Positions 24,901-32,880 of a stretch of 64,000 nucleotides of DNA are shown here, in pieces. The stretch's first letter is position 1; each line of letters starts with the position of its first letter. The position numbers and the translations under genes are program-made. The DNA comes from Apostichopus japonicus (taxonomy: Eukaryota > Echinodermata > Holothuroidea > Aspidochirotida > Stichopodidae), in NCBI RefSeq assembly GCF_037975245.1, contig NC_092579.1:10343678-10407677 (forward strand), given 5' to 3'. A model generated the notes under the pieces. It ran no database searches and was not told the origin of the DNA. It worked only from the letters and a program-made list of their open reading frames with translations.

Positions 24901-25553
24901 GGTAAACAGCCGTCAGTAACTTGTTCGCTAATGATAAGAAACACAGAAACATTTTGAAATGGTATTGAGCTGCTGTAATCTCTTTGATGCTGTTTATTTT
25001 GGTTTAGCATATTTTCTTTATCACTATTGTATGCTAGGCTAGGTGTAAATACGATACATATGGCTTAGCCACAGACAGCCTATACAAAACAAAACTGTGC
25101 AAGGATTGCGAAAGTATGTTCTTTCTCCCCTCTCCTCCCTAGCGGAAAGGGAATATTTGTGATTTAATGTGAACATATCATCAACGCCAATTGTTCTTCC
25201 CTGAGAGGGGAAAACCCGATAATAACCGTTAACCGATGTAATAATAATACTGGATAAACTAATAAAAGCTACTTGAAGATTTTGTATAGCCTAACGTTTA
25301 AGCCAAATCGATTTTCTTGCAGTTTGTGTGTAACTGTAGCTTATACTACAGTGTTAGTTGGTCTATCTGGAACAGTTAATCCATTTTAGAAGTAATCGGA
25401 AACTACATTTTTACATTTCGCGCATACCTTCTGGAAACCATCGTCTGCGCCAGTGGACTTTTTCTTAGGACCGGTAGCCGCCATGATATCTTTTTCTTTG
25501 GAAACCGGTGTCACAGGAAAATTTTCTCCTAGAGTGTGTGTTGTTGCCATCAT
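738..25553 (-). CDS. PDXDC1: PDXDC1 orthologue, 5' part (14 exons, runs off left edge)
   Basis: Spliced gene, pyridoxal-dependent decarboxylase domain-containing protein 1, a member of the group II PLP-decarboxylase fold family whose reaction is not firmly established. Fourteen exons join with matching phases to 510 codons; the human protein is about 790 residues, so the C-terminal ~35% should lie left of position 1. Recognised blocks, compared with my memory of the human protein: LTTRIISDTTLWLSRLFR, ISAASRPGLGQFVCAQ, VPCNTMFGSQHTM, PLLVVANVGTPMAGHTDNLG, MTLHPGTWLGLPG and SPVVVFKF. The start is the ATG at 25551-25553; an in-frame ATG lies 26 codons upstream and a second Met follows at once, so the exact start is uncertain. 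The classical PLP lysine (PHKW context) reads PGTW and the HVDAA aspartate reads HVNGH, so ordinary decarboxylase chemistry is doubtful. Gene identity is strong; exon edges are my reading of GT-AG sites. Confidence 0.9.
962..1137. mobile_element. Hairpin MITE carrying a GATCCTGCTAGGATC core
   Basis: Two inverted arms: the left reads ...TAAAAGTAAGATGGCCTGAC and the right ends ...GGCCAACTTACTTTTACAC, with GATCCTAGCAGGATC and GATCCTGCTAGGATC inside, around a T-rich loop. The outer part (CAAACTGCTTATTCACTAGA) recurs inverted at 10.9 kb. Intronic in PDXDC1. Confidence 0.75.
1494..1625 (-). CDS. PDXDC1: PDXDC1 exon 13
   Basis: Forty-four codons after acceptor TTTCCTCAG and before donor TATTT|GTAAGT. 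Encodes SQHLSQRLNSLGAINLTDKK and a lysine-rich linker. The first residues match human ACQLSQRL. The lysine-rich part is an insertion relative to the human protein as I recall it. Confidence 0.85.
2047..2207. repeat. 42-bp minisatellite, about 4 units
   Basis: Units start at 2047, 2089, 2131 and 2173 with GGTAGTAGCAATCCCACC and continue through CACCATCAGCATATTGAA. The first three are almost identical; the last is diverged and partial. The unit is a multiple of 3 and open on the minus strand (GGIATTIQYADGV per unit), but lies in an intron of PDXDC1. Confidence 0.9.
2445..2570 (-). CDS. PDXDC1: PDXDC1 exon 12
   Basis: Acceptor CATGTACAG, donor TCTCTT|GTAAGC. Encodes SLAAGLMSSQPQERLCALP then IWLGVQSLGYNGIVNRLTH, matching human LVAGLTSNKPTDKLRALPLW. 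Phase 0. Confidence 0.93.
3305..3334 (-). CDS. PDXDC1: PDXDC1 exon 11, 30-nt microexon
   Basis: Ten codons, TLYKTADPAL, between acceptor ATGTAACAG and donor CTCTG|GTGAGT, phase 0 both sides. It supplies the TLYKHDP segment that the human protein has between PAV and the LVAGL block, and without it the alignment has a gap. Too short for an ORF scan. Confidence 0.85.
3518..3640. repeat. Dispersed repeat shared with 15.80-15.95 kb
   Basis: The stretch from AATCCCAAAC through TGAAATGTAC, ATCCTTCTGAAGT and CACACAAGCAATTAC recurs in diverged form at 15800-15950 in the same orientation. An old interspersed repeat of unknown class. Confidence 0.6.
3725..3893 (+). mobile_element. 3' tail of a CR1/L2-like LINE
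   Basis: Reads as the C-terminus of a non-LTR ORF2 (FKRQLKTFLFN-type residues), then the characteristic AAGCGCTTTGAAACACTGTA, GCGCTATATAAGTG and a short ATT repeat tail. Only the last ~170 bp are present, as usual for 5'-truncated insertions. Confidence 0.65.
4087..4158 (-). CDS. PDXDC1: PDXDC1 exon 10
   Basis: Acceptor CTCAACAG; donor placed at GCTGTT|GTATCC, a weak site chosen by homology and phase. Encodes AAKRVNSMTLHPGTWLGLPG then SPAV. This is the segment where active decarboxylases carry the PLP lysine; here PGTW stands in its place. Confidence 0.85.
4425..4473 (-). CDS. PDXDC1: PDXDC1 exon 9
   Basis: Short exon of 49 nt, acceptor CTCTTCAG, donor ACTA|GTAAGT. Encodes HNLATLSLSTVPSSVL, matching human VNLATLALGYVSSSVL. 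The first base completes the Gly codon begun in exon 8. Confidence 0.92.
4831..4994 (-). CDS. PDXDC1: PDXDC1 exon 8
   Basis: Acceptor TATTAG, donor AATGG|GTGAGT. Encodes SLERLIKDDIASSKTPLLVV, then ANVGTPMAGHTDNLGRL and ENELWLHVN. The last residues correspond to the HVDAA motif of group II decarboxylases, whose Asp is Asn here. Confidence 0.95.
5371..5386. repeat. (GA)n microsatellite
   Basis: Short run of GA dinucleotides in a PDXDC1 intron. Confidence 0.8.
6222..6290 (-). CDS. PDXDC1: PDXDC1 exon 7
   Basis: Twenty-three codons, phase 0 on both sides, acceptor TTTTCAG and donor AATG|GTAAGTG. Encodes LGLPLSSLCTVPCNTMFG then SQHTM, nearly identical to the human block. Confidence 0.95.
6434..6777. 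mobile_element. hAT-like non-autonomous element with 8-bp TSD
   Basis: Ends CAGTGGCGGAGC and GCTCCGCCACTG are inverted repeats, and both flanks carry ATATGATG (6426-6433 and 6778-6785), an 8-bp target duplication typical of hAT. 344 bp, no coding capacity. Inserted in a PDXDC1 intron. Confidence 0.9.
7096..7285 (-). CDS. PDXDC1: PDXDC1 exon 6
   Basis: Acceptor CTGACAG, donor GCACAG|GTAAAG. Encodes AYYHMDDREGLVRVCRLAL and PPILYISAASRPGLGQFVC. Its acceptor and first 24 bases are copied in a tandem duplication just upstream (see repeat at 7262-7437), which creates a decoy acceptor 89 nt away. Confidence 0.95.
7262..7437. repeat. ~88-bp tandem duplication spanning an exon edge
   Basis: Segment 7262-7350 (AGTAGGCTGATGAGTCATCA ... 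CATCACATGATCAAT) is repeated at 7351-7437 with a few changes. The first copy holds the 3' splice site and first 24 nt of PDXDC1 exon 6; the second reproduces both, so a decoy acceptor sits at 7374/7375 on the minus strand. Confidence 0.88.
8275..8430 (-). CDS. PDXDC1: PDXDC1 exon 5
   Basis: Acceptor TTCCAACAG, donor TTTAG|GTAAGAG. Encodes HLAMLGQSIIAYLSILDSN and LTTRIISDTTLWLSRLF, one of the most conserved family blocks (human HMALLGHSLGAYISTLD and LTTRILSDTTLWLCRIF). Confidence 0.93.
   Translation of the reverse strand, partial: TSIDAKLRQNSSSGNAWTEHHSLSFNFRFQSRSETNNTYNIRHNPVAFKTI
8500..8668. mobile_element. Hairpin MITE with two TGACGTCA sites
   Basis: Near-perfect inverted arms: GGGGATAAATACGAGGG on the left and CCCTCGTTTTTATCCCC on the right, then GGTCTTAAATTTGATTTGAG and its reverse complement. 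Each arm carries the CRE/ATF palindrome TGACGTCA (8550-8557 and 8611-8618) around a GC-rich centre. 169 bp, in the intron upstream of PDXDC1 exon 5. Confidence 0.85.
9076..9453 (-). CDS. Hypothetical 125-codon ORF
   Basis: Open frame from ATG (MNDLGINFELNFRLESIAPL...) to stop, with a Thr run encoded by a trinucleotide repeat and a basic, hydrophobic C-terminus (LLILRPSKRLFERFIYRPG). Composition is protein-like but I recognise no family. It lies in the PDXDC1 intron between exons 4 and 5 on the same strand. It could be a nested small gene, an unused exon, or chance. Confidence 0.25.
   Translation of the reverse strand: MNDLGINFELNFRLESIAPLSRCFNEEPKRKASNVDTSNSRNLVAKPNNNVSTTTTTTSSNDMTDQGLGLAIFQTRNNTAVTTRTPVEQWSSEPLQKLLILRPSKRLFERFIYRPGIDEFYSKEC
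9741..9771. repeat. Perfect 14-bp stem palindrome
   Basis: GACCAGTCTCGAAT and its exact reverse complement separated by CGC. Could be a recent small inverted duplication or the core of a decayed element. Confidence 0.8.
10756..10938. mobile_element. Second copy of the GATCCTGCTAGGATC hairpin MITE
   Basis: Contains three tandem TGTGTAAAAGTAAGA units, then GGCCTGACGTTTTGATCCTA, a short loop and the inverted arm ending ...TAAGCAGTTTGGAAAC, which is the reverse complement of the outer part of the copy at 962. Confidence 0.75.
11251..11334 (-). CDS. PDXDC1: PDXDC1 exon 4
   Basis: Acceptor TTTCAG, donor CCAAG|GTGGGT. Encodes SGQKLEDIIQQLEKII followed by VQGDEQTSTEFP, aligning with the human SGQD...QLVQNLMHGDEDEE stretch. 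Phase 2 in and out. Confidence 0.85.
11537..11640. repeat. C-rich minisatellite (CCCCAGCCCCCTTCC units)
   Basis: About seven units of roughly 15 bp built from TTCCCCAGCCCCC. The minus strand is G-rich with regular G-runs and could fold as G-quadruplexes in the PDXDC1 pre-mRNA, since that strand is the transcribed sense. Confidence 0.88.
14126..14155. repeat. Perfect 11-bp stem hairpin
   Basis: ACCATGGAGGT, an 8-nt spacer, then ACCTCCATGGT. Intronic; no known role. Confidence 0.8.
14955..15041 (-). CDS. PDXDC1: PDXDC1 exon 3
   Basis: Acceptor TTGCGTTGCAG, donor ACAG|GTAGAT. Its first base completes the Lys codon from exon 2. It encodes QLDRERDEALN and then ARDLPGPIAD, matching the DIPGP segment of the human N-terminal region. 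Ends in phase 2. Confidence 0.85.
15800..15950. repeat. Second copy of the 3.5-kb dispersed repeat
   Basis: Shares AATCCCAAAC, ATATGAAATGTACCCC, ATCCTTCTGAAGT and the CACACACGCCATTAC block with 3518-3640, but with small insertions. Confidence 0.55.
17508..17592. repeat. TTAATTAA-rich inverted repeat block
   Basis: TACTGTTAATTAAG opens and closes this block, with several TTAATTAA cores in between. AT-rich intronic sequence able to fold back on itself. Confidence 0.7.
17787..18043 (-). CDS. PDXDC1: Candidate alternative first exon of PDXDC1
   Basis: An open frame from ATG at 18043 (MFSLLGLVTGEPELDLYN...) runs 257 nt to a perfect donor CTGCAG|GTGAGT in phase 2, the same phase exon 2 delivers to exon 3. 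It could therefore replace exons 1-2 with an acidic, serine-rich N-terminus (SSCSSDYSSSLISDLEGF, then SAEESNSSSESVDGEP). No clear acceptor is seen before the ATG, and the frame is open back to 18175, so a first exon fits better than a cassette exon. The donor and frame are seen; use in transcripts is inference. Confidence 0.45.
18176..23397. other. Large PDXDC1 intron
   Basis: Apart from the element at 21721-22395, I find no exon here. The sequence is AT-rich, has many TACTGTA/TACAGTA motifs, poly-G runs at about 20224 and 20922, and the GGGGGCGCAGTGC repeat near 19995. Confidence 0.5.
21721..22395. mobile_element. 675-bp TIR element flanked by TTACAG
   Basis: Termini CAGGGCTTGCAATA and TATTGCGAGCCCTG (one mismatch) are inverted repeats, and both flanks read TTACAG (21715-21720 and 22396-22401). 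Internal GGGCACC motifs repeat about five times. Termini resemble hAT elements, but the flanking duplication reads as 6 rather than 8 bp. Confidence 0.7.
23398..23474 (-). CDS. PDXDC1: PDXDC1 exon 2
   Basis: Begins with ATG straight after acceptor TTTTTTCCAG and ends at donor AAA|GTAAG (phase 2). It encodes a predicted helix (EPSLKQLSEGLEDVMKQMDE), the counterpart of the N-terminal helix of the human protein. Because it starts with an in-frame Met it could itself serve as the start exon in a shorter transcript. Confidence 0.8.
25428..25553 (-). CDS. PDXDC1: PDXDC1 exon 1 (coding part)
   Basis: Forty-two codons, ending ADDGFQK at donor AAG|GTATGCG, phase 0. It is lysine- and threonine-rich, low in hydrophobics and not conserved in the family, as expected for the variable N-terminus. 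The reading frame stays open further upstream, so a longer N-terminus is possible. Confidence 0.7.
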
Positions 25554-27475
25554 CGAGTACGTACACTTATCCACGCTGGCAATATTCACTTGCCTTGAAA
25601 AATCCCTTCTAGCCAAGGAAAAAGGAATCAAATAAGCCTAGAGTTGGTGTAACTAGTTCCACGAAAAAACATGCAGCATAACATATTTGATGATCAAAAA
25701 TCTTTGAACAACCAAACATGAGCTCATTATGAATAAATAGGAATATTTGTTTGAATTTATTGGGTGAGAATTAGCATTTACTGTGGACTTTGTCAAACGG
25801 AGGACGAACTTTGAATAAAATTTTGTATCGTTCCGGTAGCATCATTTAACTTCATAGCTAGAGTGTCAATTTACTGAGCCCCTGAATTGAACTTGTGTGG
25901 CACATATGTCTGAGTACTACCATCACTGCAGTGCCAAGGTGCATTATGCCTAGTGGATAAACGGCGACTATGTTTTGTGAAGTAAGTAAAATTGGGATTA
26001 TGGTTGTCATGTCATTACCCAGTGGAAGGAACAGCGACTGAGTAAGGTTGGCCGCTAAATGATTGCGCCTGTTTCGATATTTTTACCTGGATACATGGAG
26101 GACGAACAAACAACAGAATTATCGTTAGGACCATTAGCAATGCAATATACCTAAAGTTGTTCACGTGTAAGTTACACAATGTCAGCACAATGTTAGCACG
26201 ACTATCGTAAACAGGTGTAAGGCACATGCCCACATTTCTAGTTTACTGGGTGGGCAACCTACTGTGGCTCAAGCTAGGGGTCAAAAGGAAAGTGACTGAA
26301 AGTTAGTGTAAAAACTTGCAGTGATAAATTGGCATTAAATGCCGGTATTTCATACTGGTGTTCATACCAGTATTGGGTAAAGAAGGGCACTGTAGCCTGG
26401 ATTTGAGTAAATAATAGGCAATGCCTATGATTTTGTATACATGTGCATATATTAGAAGTAGAACTCTTTCCAAGAATCTGATCTGCAAGCCTGTATTTAT
26501 CACTGGGAGGGAGTGATATTCTACATGTCTACATGTCGTAGCATCAAGTAACATAGAAGTGAAACTGTTAAGCACAAACTTAAGCCAGTCTACTGTTGGT
26601 TAATTTGTTCAATTTTCAATGATTTCTCACCTGCAGTCTATATACAGAGCTGTGTCTTGAACATCATTTACTCATAAGTGCACCCTCAGTCCTTGTTGGC
26701 TCTTCTCATGTTAGCATTGTTATACATTTTTTTCGATATAATACTGTATATAGGTTGAACAATTTAATGATGCACACTTCACTTCTACAGTAAATAATAT
26801 ATGAAGAAGGAATTGAATGACACATGCTATTTTATGAGCACTTGCAGTATCAGTAATTATGTGTCAACTTACAATCCCATCTCATGTTATCACATTGTGA
26901 CCTTCAGGGACATACAAATGTGTTAAGTTTCATATCAATTGCAAAAGAAACCAAGTGGAATCCTACTATATCTTAGCTAAACTCATGTATCTAACAAAAA
27001 TTTTCAAGCAAACATTCAGCTATGCTGCCTGCTATGAAAGTGCCCCTTACAGATCAGAACACTCTTGAATTCCTGATATATGGGCCACAGGTGGGTTTTC
27101 AGCAGAAAGTTTATACTAGAGTTCGCACCTCCAGCTGTAGAGGTGGATGCTTATCACTAGATCTTGTGTACACAAACAACATGGCCAGGCAAGACCACTG
27201 TTTATTAAGCTTGAATGACTTCAGAGTTGACTTCTTTACAGAGTACTTGTACTGTTCCAAAGAAAGATAATCTTCTTAGACAGATAAGACTTATAGGCAG
27301 GAAATTCTAAGTCACACTGGCTTGTTGACTCATACGATTATCATTAGATGCAAGGCTGCACAATTTTGTGTCAATTTCTGTAAGGGGCATTTCATGGCAT
27401 GTAAAATACTGTTGATGAAAATATTTTGGTGATTTTAAATTTAAAAATTAGACATGTTTGTCTTTGCCTCCACAG
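25554..27475. other. Intergenic space between divergent genes
   Basis: Separates the PDXDC1 start (minus) from the first visible MFSD6-like exon (plus). It must hold the PDXDC1 promoter and 5' UTR and possibly untranslated exon(s) of the transporter. I see no convincing TATA box, CpG-rich block or coding exon. Confidence 0.5.
27471..27475 (+). promoter_or_regulatory. 3' splice site in the MFSD6-like 5' UTR
   Basis: TTTGTCTTTGCCTCCACAG, a strong pyrimidine tract and acceptor, 52 nt before the start codon. It implies at least one upstream untranslated exon. Confidence 0.65.
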
Positions 27476-27527
27476 GACCTGCCAACTGAGTCTCTTAGAA
27501 AGTTCTAGATGAAATTTTCTCTTCACC

Positions 27528-29096
27528 ATGATGAAAGTGAATCAAGCTGGTTGTTCTTTTCTTACCAAATGGAGTACTGCCTTTATGTCTCTCCATGCTG
27601 CTGCAGAAGGCTGTTTCACCCCTTTCATAGCGATATATTTTCGGCAACTGGGTCTCTCGTCATCAAAAATCGGATTTCTTTTAGGCATACGGATCTTAAC
27701 CAGAACTTTCTTCTGCTTATTTTGGCGCCACTTTGCCAGAAAGTTTAACAAGTTAAAGGTCTTGCTGGTTTGTTCAGTCTTTGCAGCAATTCTATTTCGC
27801 GTCGCACTTTCATTTATACCACCGGTTTCTTCAGAATTTCTCCTCGAGTATTGTGCAGATAGTAACCATTCCTCTTCTCAAGCAAAACAGAACCATTCCA
27901 CAACAAGTTTTGACAACCCACCGATTGCTCGTTCTGGTAGTTTGGATGCTGAGTTCCTAAGCAGGTCGCTCCATCATCCTGAAATGTCAAATGTCAAACT
28001 ACACAGGCAAAGACGAAATGATGACAATATTGACTCCAAAACAAATGATTCTATATCATCATCATCATCAAGCATATTTTTTATAACATTTATTGTGGTT
28101 TTGTTTGGGGAGATGTTTGCTTCCAGTTCAGTCCACGTGGTTAGAGCCTCCCTGTATCACCATCTTGATGACACAGATAACCTCAGCTTTTTCCCAGTGG
28201 CTGTAACCATTTGCTCTCTCAGTTATGGAATCTCAGCGGTTGCAGTCTCAGGTGCCATCGATCAAATTCCTTGCATAATCTTTGAAAATAAAAGTTCCAT
28301 GGTCGTCCAGTTTGCATCCTCAGCATTCTTCCTACTACTTGCTACAGCACTGTCCATATTCTTACCGATTTTTCAGTCGCGGTCTCTCCTGAATTCCGCT
28401 AACCGAGTCGTGCAAGCCGGCCGTTTCTTACTCTCAGATCTTCATCACATCTTTCTGGCGTTGAGCTGTTTCGTCCTCGGTCTATTGCTGTCGTTAGGTA
28501 AAGGTTTCTTATTTTGGCATCTCCAGGATTTAGGGGGTACAGAGTTCTCAATGGGCTTCTATCTTTTCATGGAATCCATTTCACATAGTGTCGTCCGCTT
28601 CAACAGTCACTGGTGCATACCAAAGATTGGTCTATTTGGTTTGTTCGGTATAAGCTTTATATGTCTGTCCTTGACATATCTGTTTCTTGGCATGATATCA
28701 AACTCTTGGATGGCCTTATTGATAACACCCATCGCTGGATTCACCCATACGTTATTCTGGCAAGCAATTTCATCATTTTTAGAGCGAACTGCTCCTCCTG
28801 GTCTATTTCATCCTCTGTTCGTTCATTCTGAATCCTTTTCGGCACTTGGTGCCGTCCTTGGTTACATAACCAGTGGCTTGTTGGGGAGGATCATCCGATT
28901 TAAGATAGTGTTTGTAGTATTTGGTATCTTTGCTGCATCTTGGGGTGCGGTTTCTCTGGTCATGATGCATTATTTTCCAAAGAAGGAAACGATTCAATAT
29001 GCCCAGCTGTTCAGATCTGAAGGGGATTCAGGGGATGATGACTCTACATCAGAAGACTGGTTAGAGAAAGCATTGGATGAGGATGAGGAGTTTTGA
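27528..29096 (+). CDS. MFSD6-like major facilitator transporter
   Basis: Complete 522-codon single-exon coding sequence. The N-terminus (FMSLHAAAEGCFTPFIAIYF, then RQLGLSSSKIGFLLGIR) is the signature of the MFS_1-like/MFSD6 group, and about 11-12 hydrophobic segments follow. A long hydrophilic loop (about residues 105-185, rich in Ser, Asn, His, with NHS/NDS glycosylation sites) separates the first and later helices. The C-terminus is a strongly acidic tail (GDSGDDDSTSEDWLEKALDE). It probably acts in a membrane; substrate unknown. MFSD6L-like is closer than MFSD6 by length and loop pattern, but I cannot separate them with confidence. Two Met codons open the frame; I took the first. An acceptor at 27471-27475 shows the 5' UTR is spliced. 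Ends with TGA and a poly(A) signal 50 nt later. Confidence 0.85.
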   Translation: MMKVNQAGCSFLTKWSTAFMSLHAAAEGCFTPFIAIYFRQLGLSSSKIGFLLGIRILTRTFFCLFWRHFARKFNKLKVLLVCSVFAAILFRVALSFIPPVSSEFLLEYCADSNHSSSQAKQNHSTTSFDNPPIARSGSLDAEFLSRSLHHPEMSNVKLHRQRRNDDNIDSKTNDSISSSSSSIFFITFIVVLFGEMFASSSVHVVRASLYHHLDDTDNLSFFPVAVTICSLSYGISAVAVSGAIDQIPCIIFENKSSMVVQFASSAFFLLLATALSIFLPIFQSRSLLNSANRVVQAGRFLLSDLHHIFLALSCFVLGLLLSLGKGFLFWHLQDLGGTEFSMGFYLFMESISHSVVRFNSHWCIPKIGLFGLFGISFICLSLTYLFLGMISNSWMALLITPIAGFTHTLFWQAISSFLERTAPPGLFHPLFVHSESFSALGAVLGYITSGLLGRIIRFKIVFVVFGIFAASWGAVSLVMMHYFPKKETIQYAQLFRSEGDSGDDDSTSEDWLEKALDEDEEF

Positions 29097-29147
29097 GAAT
29101 AAGCTGGGTGTGGTTAATCTACCATGGATGTGGACCTCCACAGATGA

Positions 29148-29153
29148 AATAAA
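29148..29153 (+). terminator. Poly(A) signal of the MFSD6-like gene
   Basis: AATAAA 52 nt after the stop codon, followed within 25 nt by a GT-rich stretch (GGATGTAGGGGTCTC). Canonical placement. Confidence 0.7.
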
Positions 29154-29159
29154 GTCACT

Positions 29160-32100
29160 TGGATGTAGGGGTCTCTTTATTTAACTAAATTTTAAACCTC
29201 TCAGCTTTAGCAGTCAAGGTGTTGTAGCATACACAGTCAATTATTTTGTCTGTAATTTGAAAGTATGTTGTTTGTGAATACAGGGATATTCTTGTGTGTG
29301 CTGAAGTTTATTGTTGAACCGAAATTGCTCAAAATTTTCTGCATGTTTGAGTTTATAAGTAGTATTTTGTATGGTGGAAAAATTCAAAATTTCGAAATTT
29401 GGTGAAATTTTATCAACACATCAGGTGACTGCAGAGACAGTGATGTCATCATGTTCACTCAGCTGAAAAAGTCTGTTTTTTATTTTTTGGGGTCTTTTAA
29501 ATTTTATTATAGTTATTTATACAATGAGGAAATGATATTTTTACAAAGGATATATGCATATTTGATTACTATCTTAACAAAGAGAAATATTAAAAGCTAA
29601 AGCAAAAGTTTCAAATGTGTCGCATTTGAAAGATAAGTCGACATTGTAATAAGAAAGTAAAGCACATAGATGCACATTTGCCAGGCGTCTTTACAAATCA
29701 TCCACGGTACTGATTCAATTTTTGGCAGTAAGGAAATCTTGTTTTGGTAAAAATTGGTTACAATTAAAAAAACACATCTAGTGTTAAGAATAATTTCTTA
29801 AGCTTGGGTCTTTTTCAACCAGCAATGTACTGTATAGAAGATATATCTTTCTCATCCTTCTTAATGTCACATAGTATTGCTGGCAGATTTCTGTTTTAGC
29901 TTTGTTGTCACTGTATGTGCAGGGTGTAAATGGTATTTCTGTAAAGATTATGGTGAACCGTGAAAGTGGATTGTAGTTAACAGGAACTTACATCTTCCAG
30001 TATTCAAGTTATTGAAGAGGAAAAAAGGAAAATAAACATGAAGTTAAAAAATAACTGTGAAGATTGAAAAACATGATAGTTTCCAATTGCTGGTCAACTT
30101 GTATGGTTGATGGTCTCAGGAATCCAAATAGGTGTGTTTTGTATTCAGGCCTGTCGAAAGAAGAGGGGGTTGGATGGGGTGACAGCACCGAGACTGGGGA
30201 TCAATTGGTGGCCAAATAAAAATGGAATCAAGAATAATGTATTCTTATATGTAAATCAATGTTTTTCAAAACATGTTTCAATTTAATAAATGGATTTTGA
30301 ATATGTTTTTAACAGGGTAAAAATTTAAGTTTGCATCGTGGCATACTTTTTGGTGCTTAATCTATTAGTTGTTTTAAATGGTGCTACAGGTAATTGTAAC
30401 TGATATTGCAAACTAATTATACATCATATCACATGTCTAGTTTGATATGAAATTTGTCACTTCCAGTAAATTTATATTTGTATTTAATGAGAGTATAGTT
30501 GCTGTGATGAAAGAAAGTAATGACATATTAAAAAAAATATCACTGTTATGTATACATGCATAATGAATTTTTGTAAGAATTTTTCTCCTTAATGATTAGC
30601 AAAAAAATCTATGCAACATTAACCTTGATATTCATGTTGAAGAGGGTACAAGTGTGTTTCTACAATATCATCACATTCAATTATGTACTAACCAACAGCG
30701 TGGACAGAGAACCCACAGAAGCCCTGTAGCCAGGAGTTCTGGGTTGGAGTTATTGAACACTGACAGTTTAAGGAGAAGCACAGTACTTGTGTCTAGTAAA
30801 TTGTGGAGGTTTCCTTTTGTACACATGGTGGTGGCAAAAGTGAGGGGGAGGTGGTGGCACGGTAGTCAACAGGAGGATGGCAGGGGCAATGTCCTTCCCC
30901 TTTCTCCAGCCTGGAGGGACTGTCTCTATGTGTGACAGGTTATCGTTGACCAGGGTAATATTGTGATGTGCCTTGAGCACCCTTATTAAGTATTTGGTTT
31001 GTCTGTGGAAGATTAATAACTATTATCAGTAAAATCTGTGAAGTACAGTTTTTTAGTATAAATATACAGTGAAGGTCTGATGGGTGCAATTTATCATATT
31101 TAATAGTGAGACAAAAGGGCCACTTAAAGGTGGATTTGTATCTTTGCGGTCAAAATAAAATCAAAACGAAAAGATATTTCAAAAGGTATTGTTGCACTGT
31201 CTTCAATAACAATTTTGCAATGGTCAACTATTGGTTACAAAGTTTGTAAAGGTAATTTTACTTAAAGTTTTATAATACTTTTTCAGGAGTTTCCAACTAA
31301 ATAAAGAATTCTCATATATTGTTACCAGGTAATTTAACAATTTTTAAGGAAATAATAATATGCTCAGAGAATGGCAGTAAATTGAAATTTAATTAATAGT
31401 GACTGGTTTTGTCATTTTCTAGCATAATTGAAGGGGAGGTAACCTATAAAGAGGCGCCATATTCTTCATTTTAAATCCTATTATTTTAACATTAATGAAT
31501 AATTGCAATTAATGACACAGTATGAACAATTTTATTCTTAATCCATTTTATATAAATTTTTGGTCTTTCAATTTATTGTCTTTCCTTCCTGATGTTTTCT
31601 GTTTCGTACGATTTGCGTTATTTACAAATTATGCATGTTTGATAGAAATTTATTGTTTTTTAATATTGTTTGAAATTTGATCATTTATTGATTATTTTGA
31701 TTTAATTATATTGGTAATGTTTCAAAGTTTATAGAGACTACTGTGGTATTTAGCAATATTTAGCCAATGTATGTGGCATTTTTTGTCTTTGAAATGTTCT
31801 TTTACACTGATTTATAATAATTTTCAAATTATGAGTAGTATATGTTTGTATATTTGTAATGTTTCAGTAAAACAAACCATCACTGAAACCAGGTAACAGG
31901 TAAACAAACCATCACTGAAACCGGAGGAAAGCTCAAAGCTTGTGGTATAACTACATAAATTAAAATAGTCAACAATTATTCATGTAATTCTATGCAAATG
32001 AATTATTTCTACTAAAGTTTATAATAAATTTTTCCACAAAAAATGAAACTTTATCGAAAATATATACTTATTCTGTTATCTGGTAAGTTCCTTATATAGG

Positions 32101-32554
32101 TTTAACATTTTCGGACTGGAATATGTGAAAGCATTCACATATAGCATTAAGCTGACTTAATTGGATTGTCCAAAGGAGGAGATCCAGGATTTTATAAAGG
32201 AGGGGACGGGTCTGTGATGTAGTTAAAGTTGACTCTTATAGGTCGAGAATTTGGGAAAGAACTTTTCATAGAGACACATTAAATTTTACGACGTTGAATG
32301 ATGCATTCTAAGACATTTTCAGACACATGATTTCTGTAATTAGGTGTAAAGTTACATAATGTTGTGATTATCAGTACTTGCATTTTTGCTTGAGGTTGAC
32401 TGGGGCATGGGTTACCATACTAGTCAGGTGGCTTAGCAACAAATTTTAGGCTTAACGTTACCGGCTGGACAAAAGTACCAAATTTGGCATGGAGTTTCTT
32501 TTTGACCTATCTATTGATTTTATCCGTGGAACCCACTTGATCGGCTACGATTTT
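29160..32554. other. Intergenic, AT-rich
   Basis: No gene seen. It contains a direct repeat at 31869-31925 (AAACAAACCATCACTGAAAC twice) and otherwise unstructured AT-rich sequence. Part may be extended 3' UTR of the transporter. Confidence 0.5.
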
Positions 32555-32880
32555 CCAAGATGGCGGGCAAAATCCAAGATGGCCGCTAGAAAAAAGGAAA
32601 TGTCAAATATCTGGCTGTAAAAATCAGAGATGAACATATGAGGTGTTTCCGAGGTCACTGAAACATGATGGTCATGGCATGTTGCTTGAGTAACCCACTA
32701 CCAAAATGGCGGCCAAAATCCAAGATGGCCGCCAGAAAAAAGGAAATGTCATATATCTGGCTGTAAAAATCAGAAATGAACAAATGAGGGGTCAATTCAG
32801 GTGTTTCCGGGGTCACTGAAACAGATGATGGTCATGACACGTTGCTTGGGTCACCTATTACCAAGATAGCGGCCAAAATA
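32555..32880 (+). repeat. ~150-bp tandem repeat with AAGATGGCGGC-type motifs
   Basis: Two full units (32555-32700, 32701-32860) and the start of a third. Each opens CCAAGATGGCGGGCAAAATC or similar, a second AAGATGGCCGC follows, then CTGGCTGTAAAAATCAG and GGTCACTGAAACA. An inverted copy lies at 35181-35365. Confidence 0.85.

Noticed and set aside
30654-30935. 93-codon ORF after the transporter gene
   Set aside because: No motif, no conserved look, random composition.
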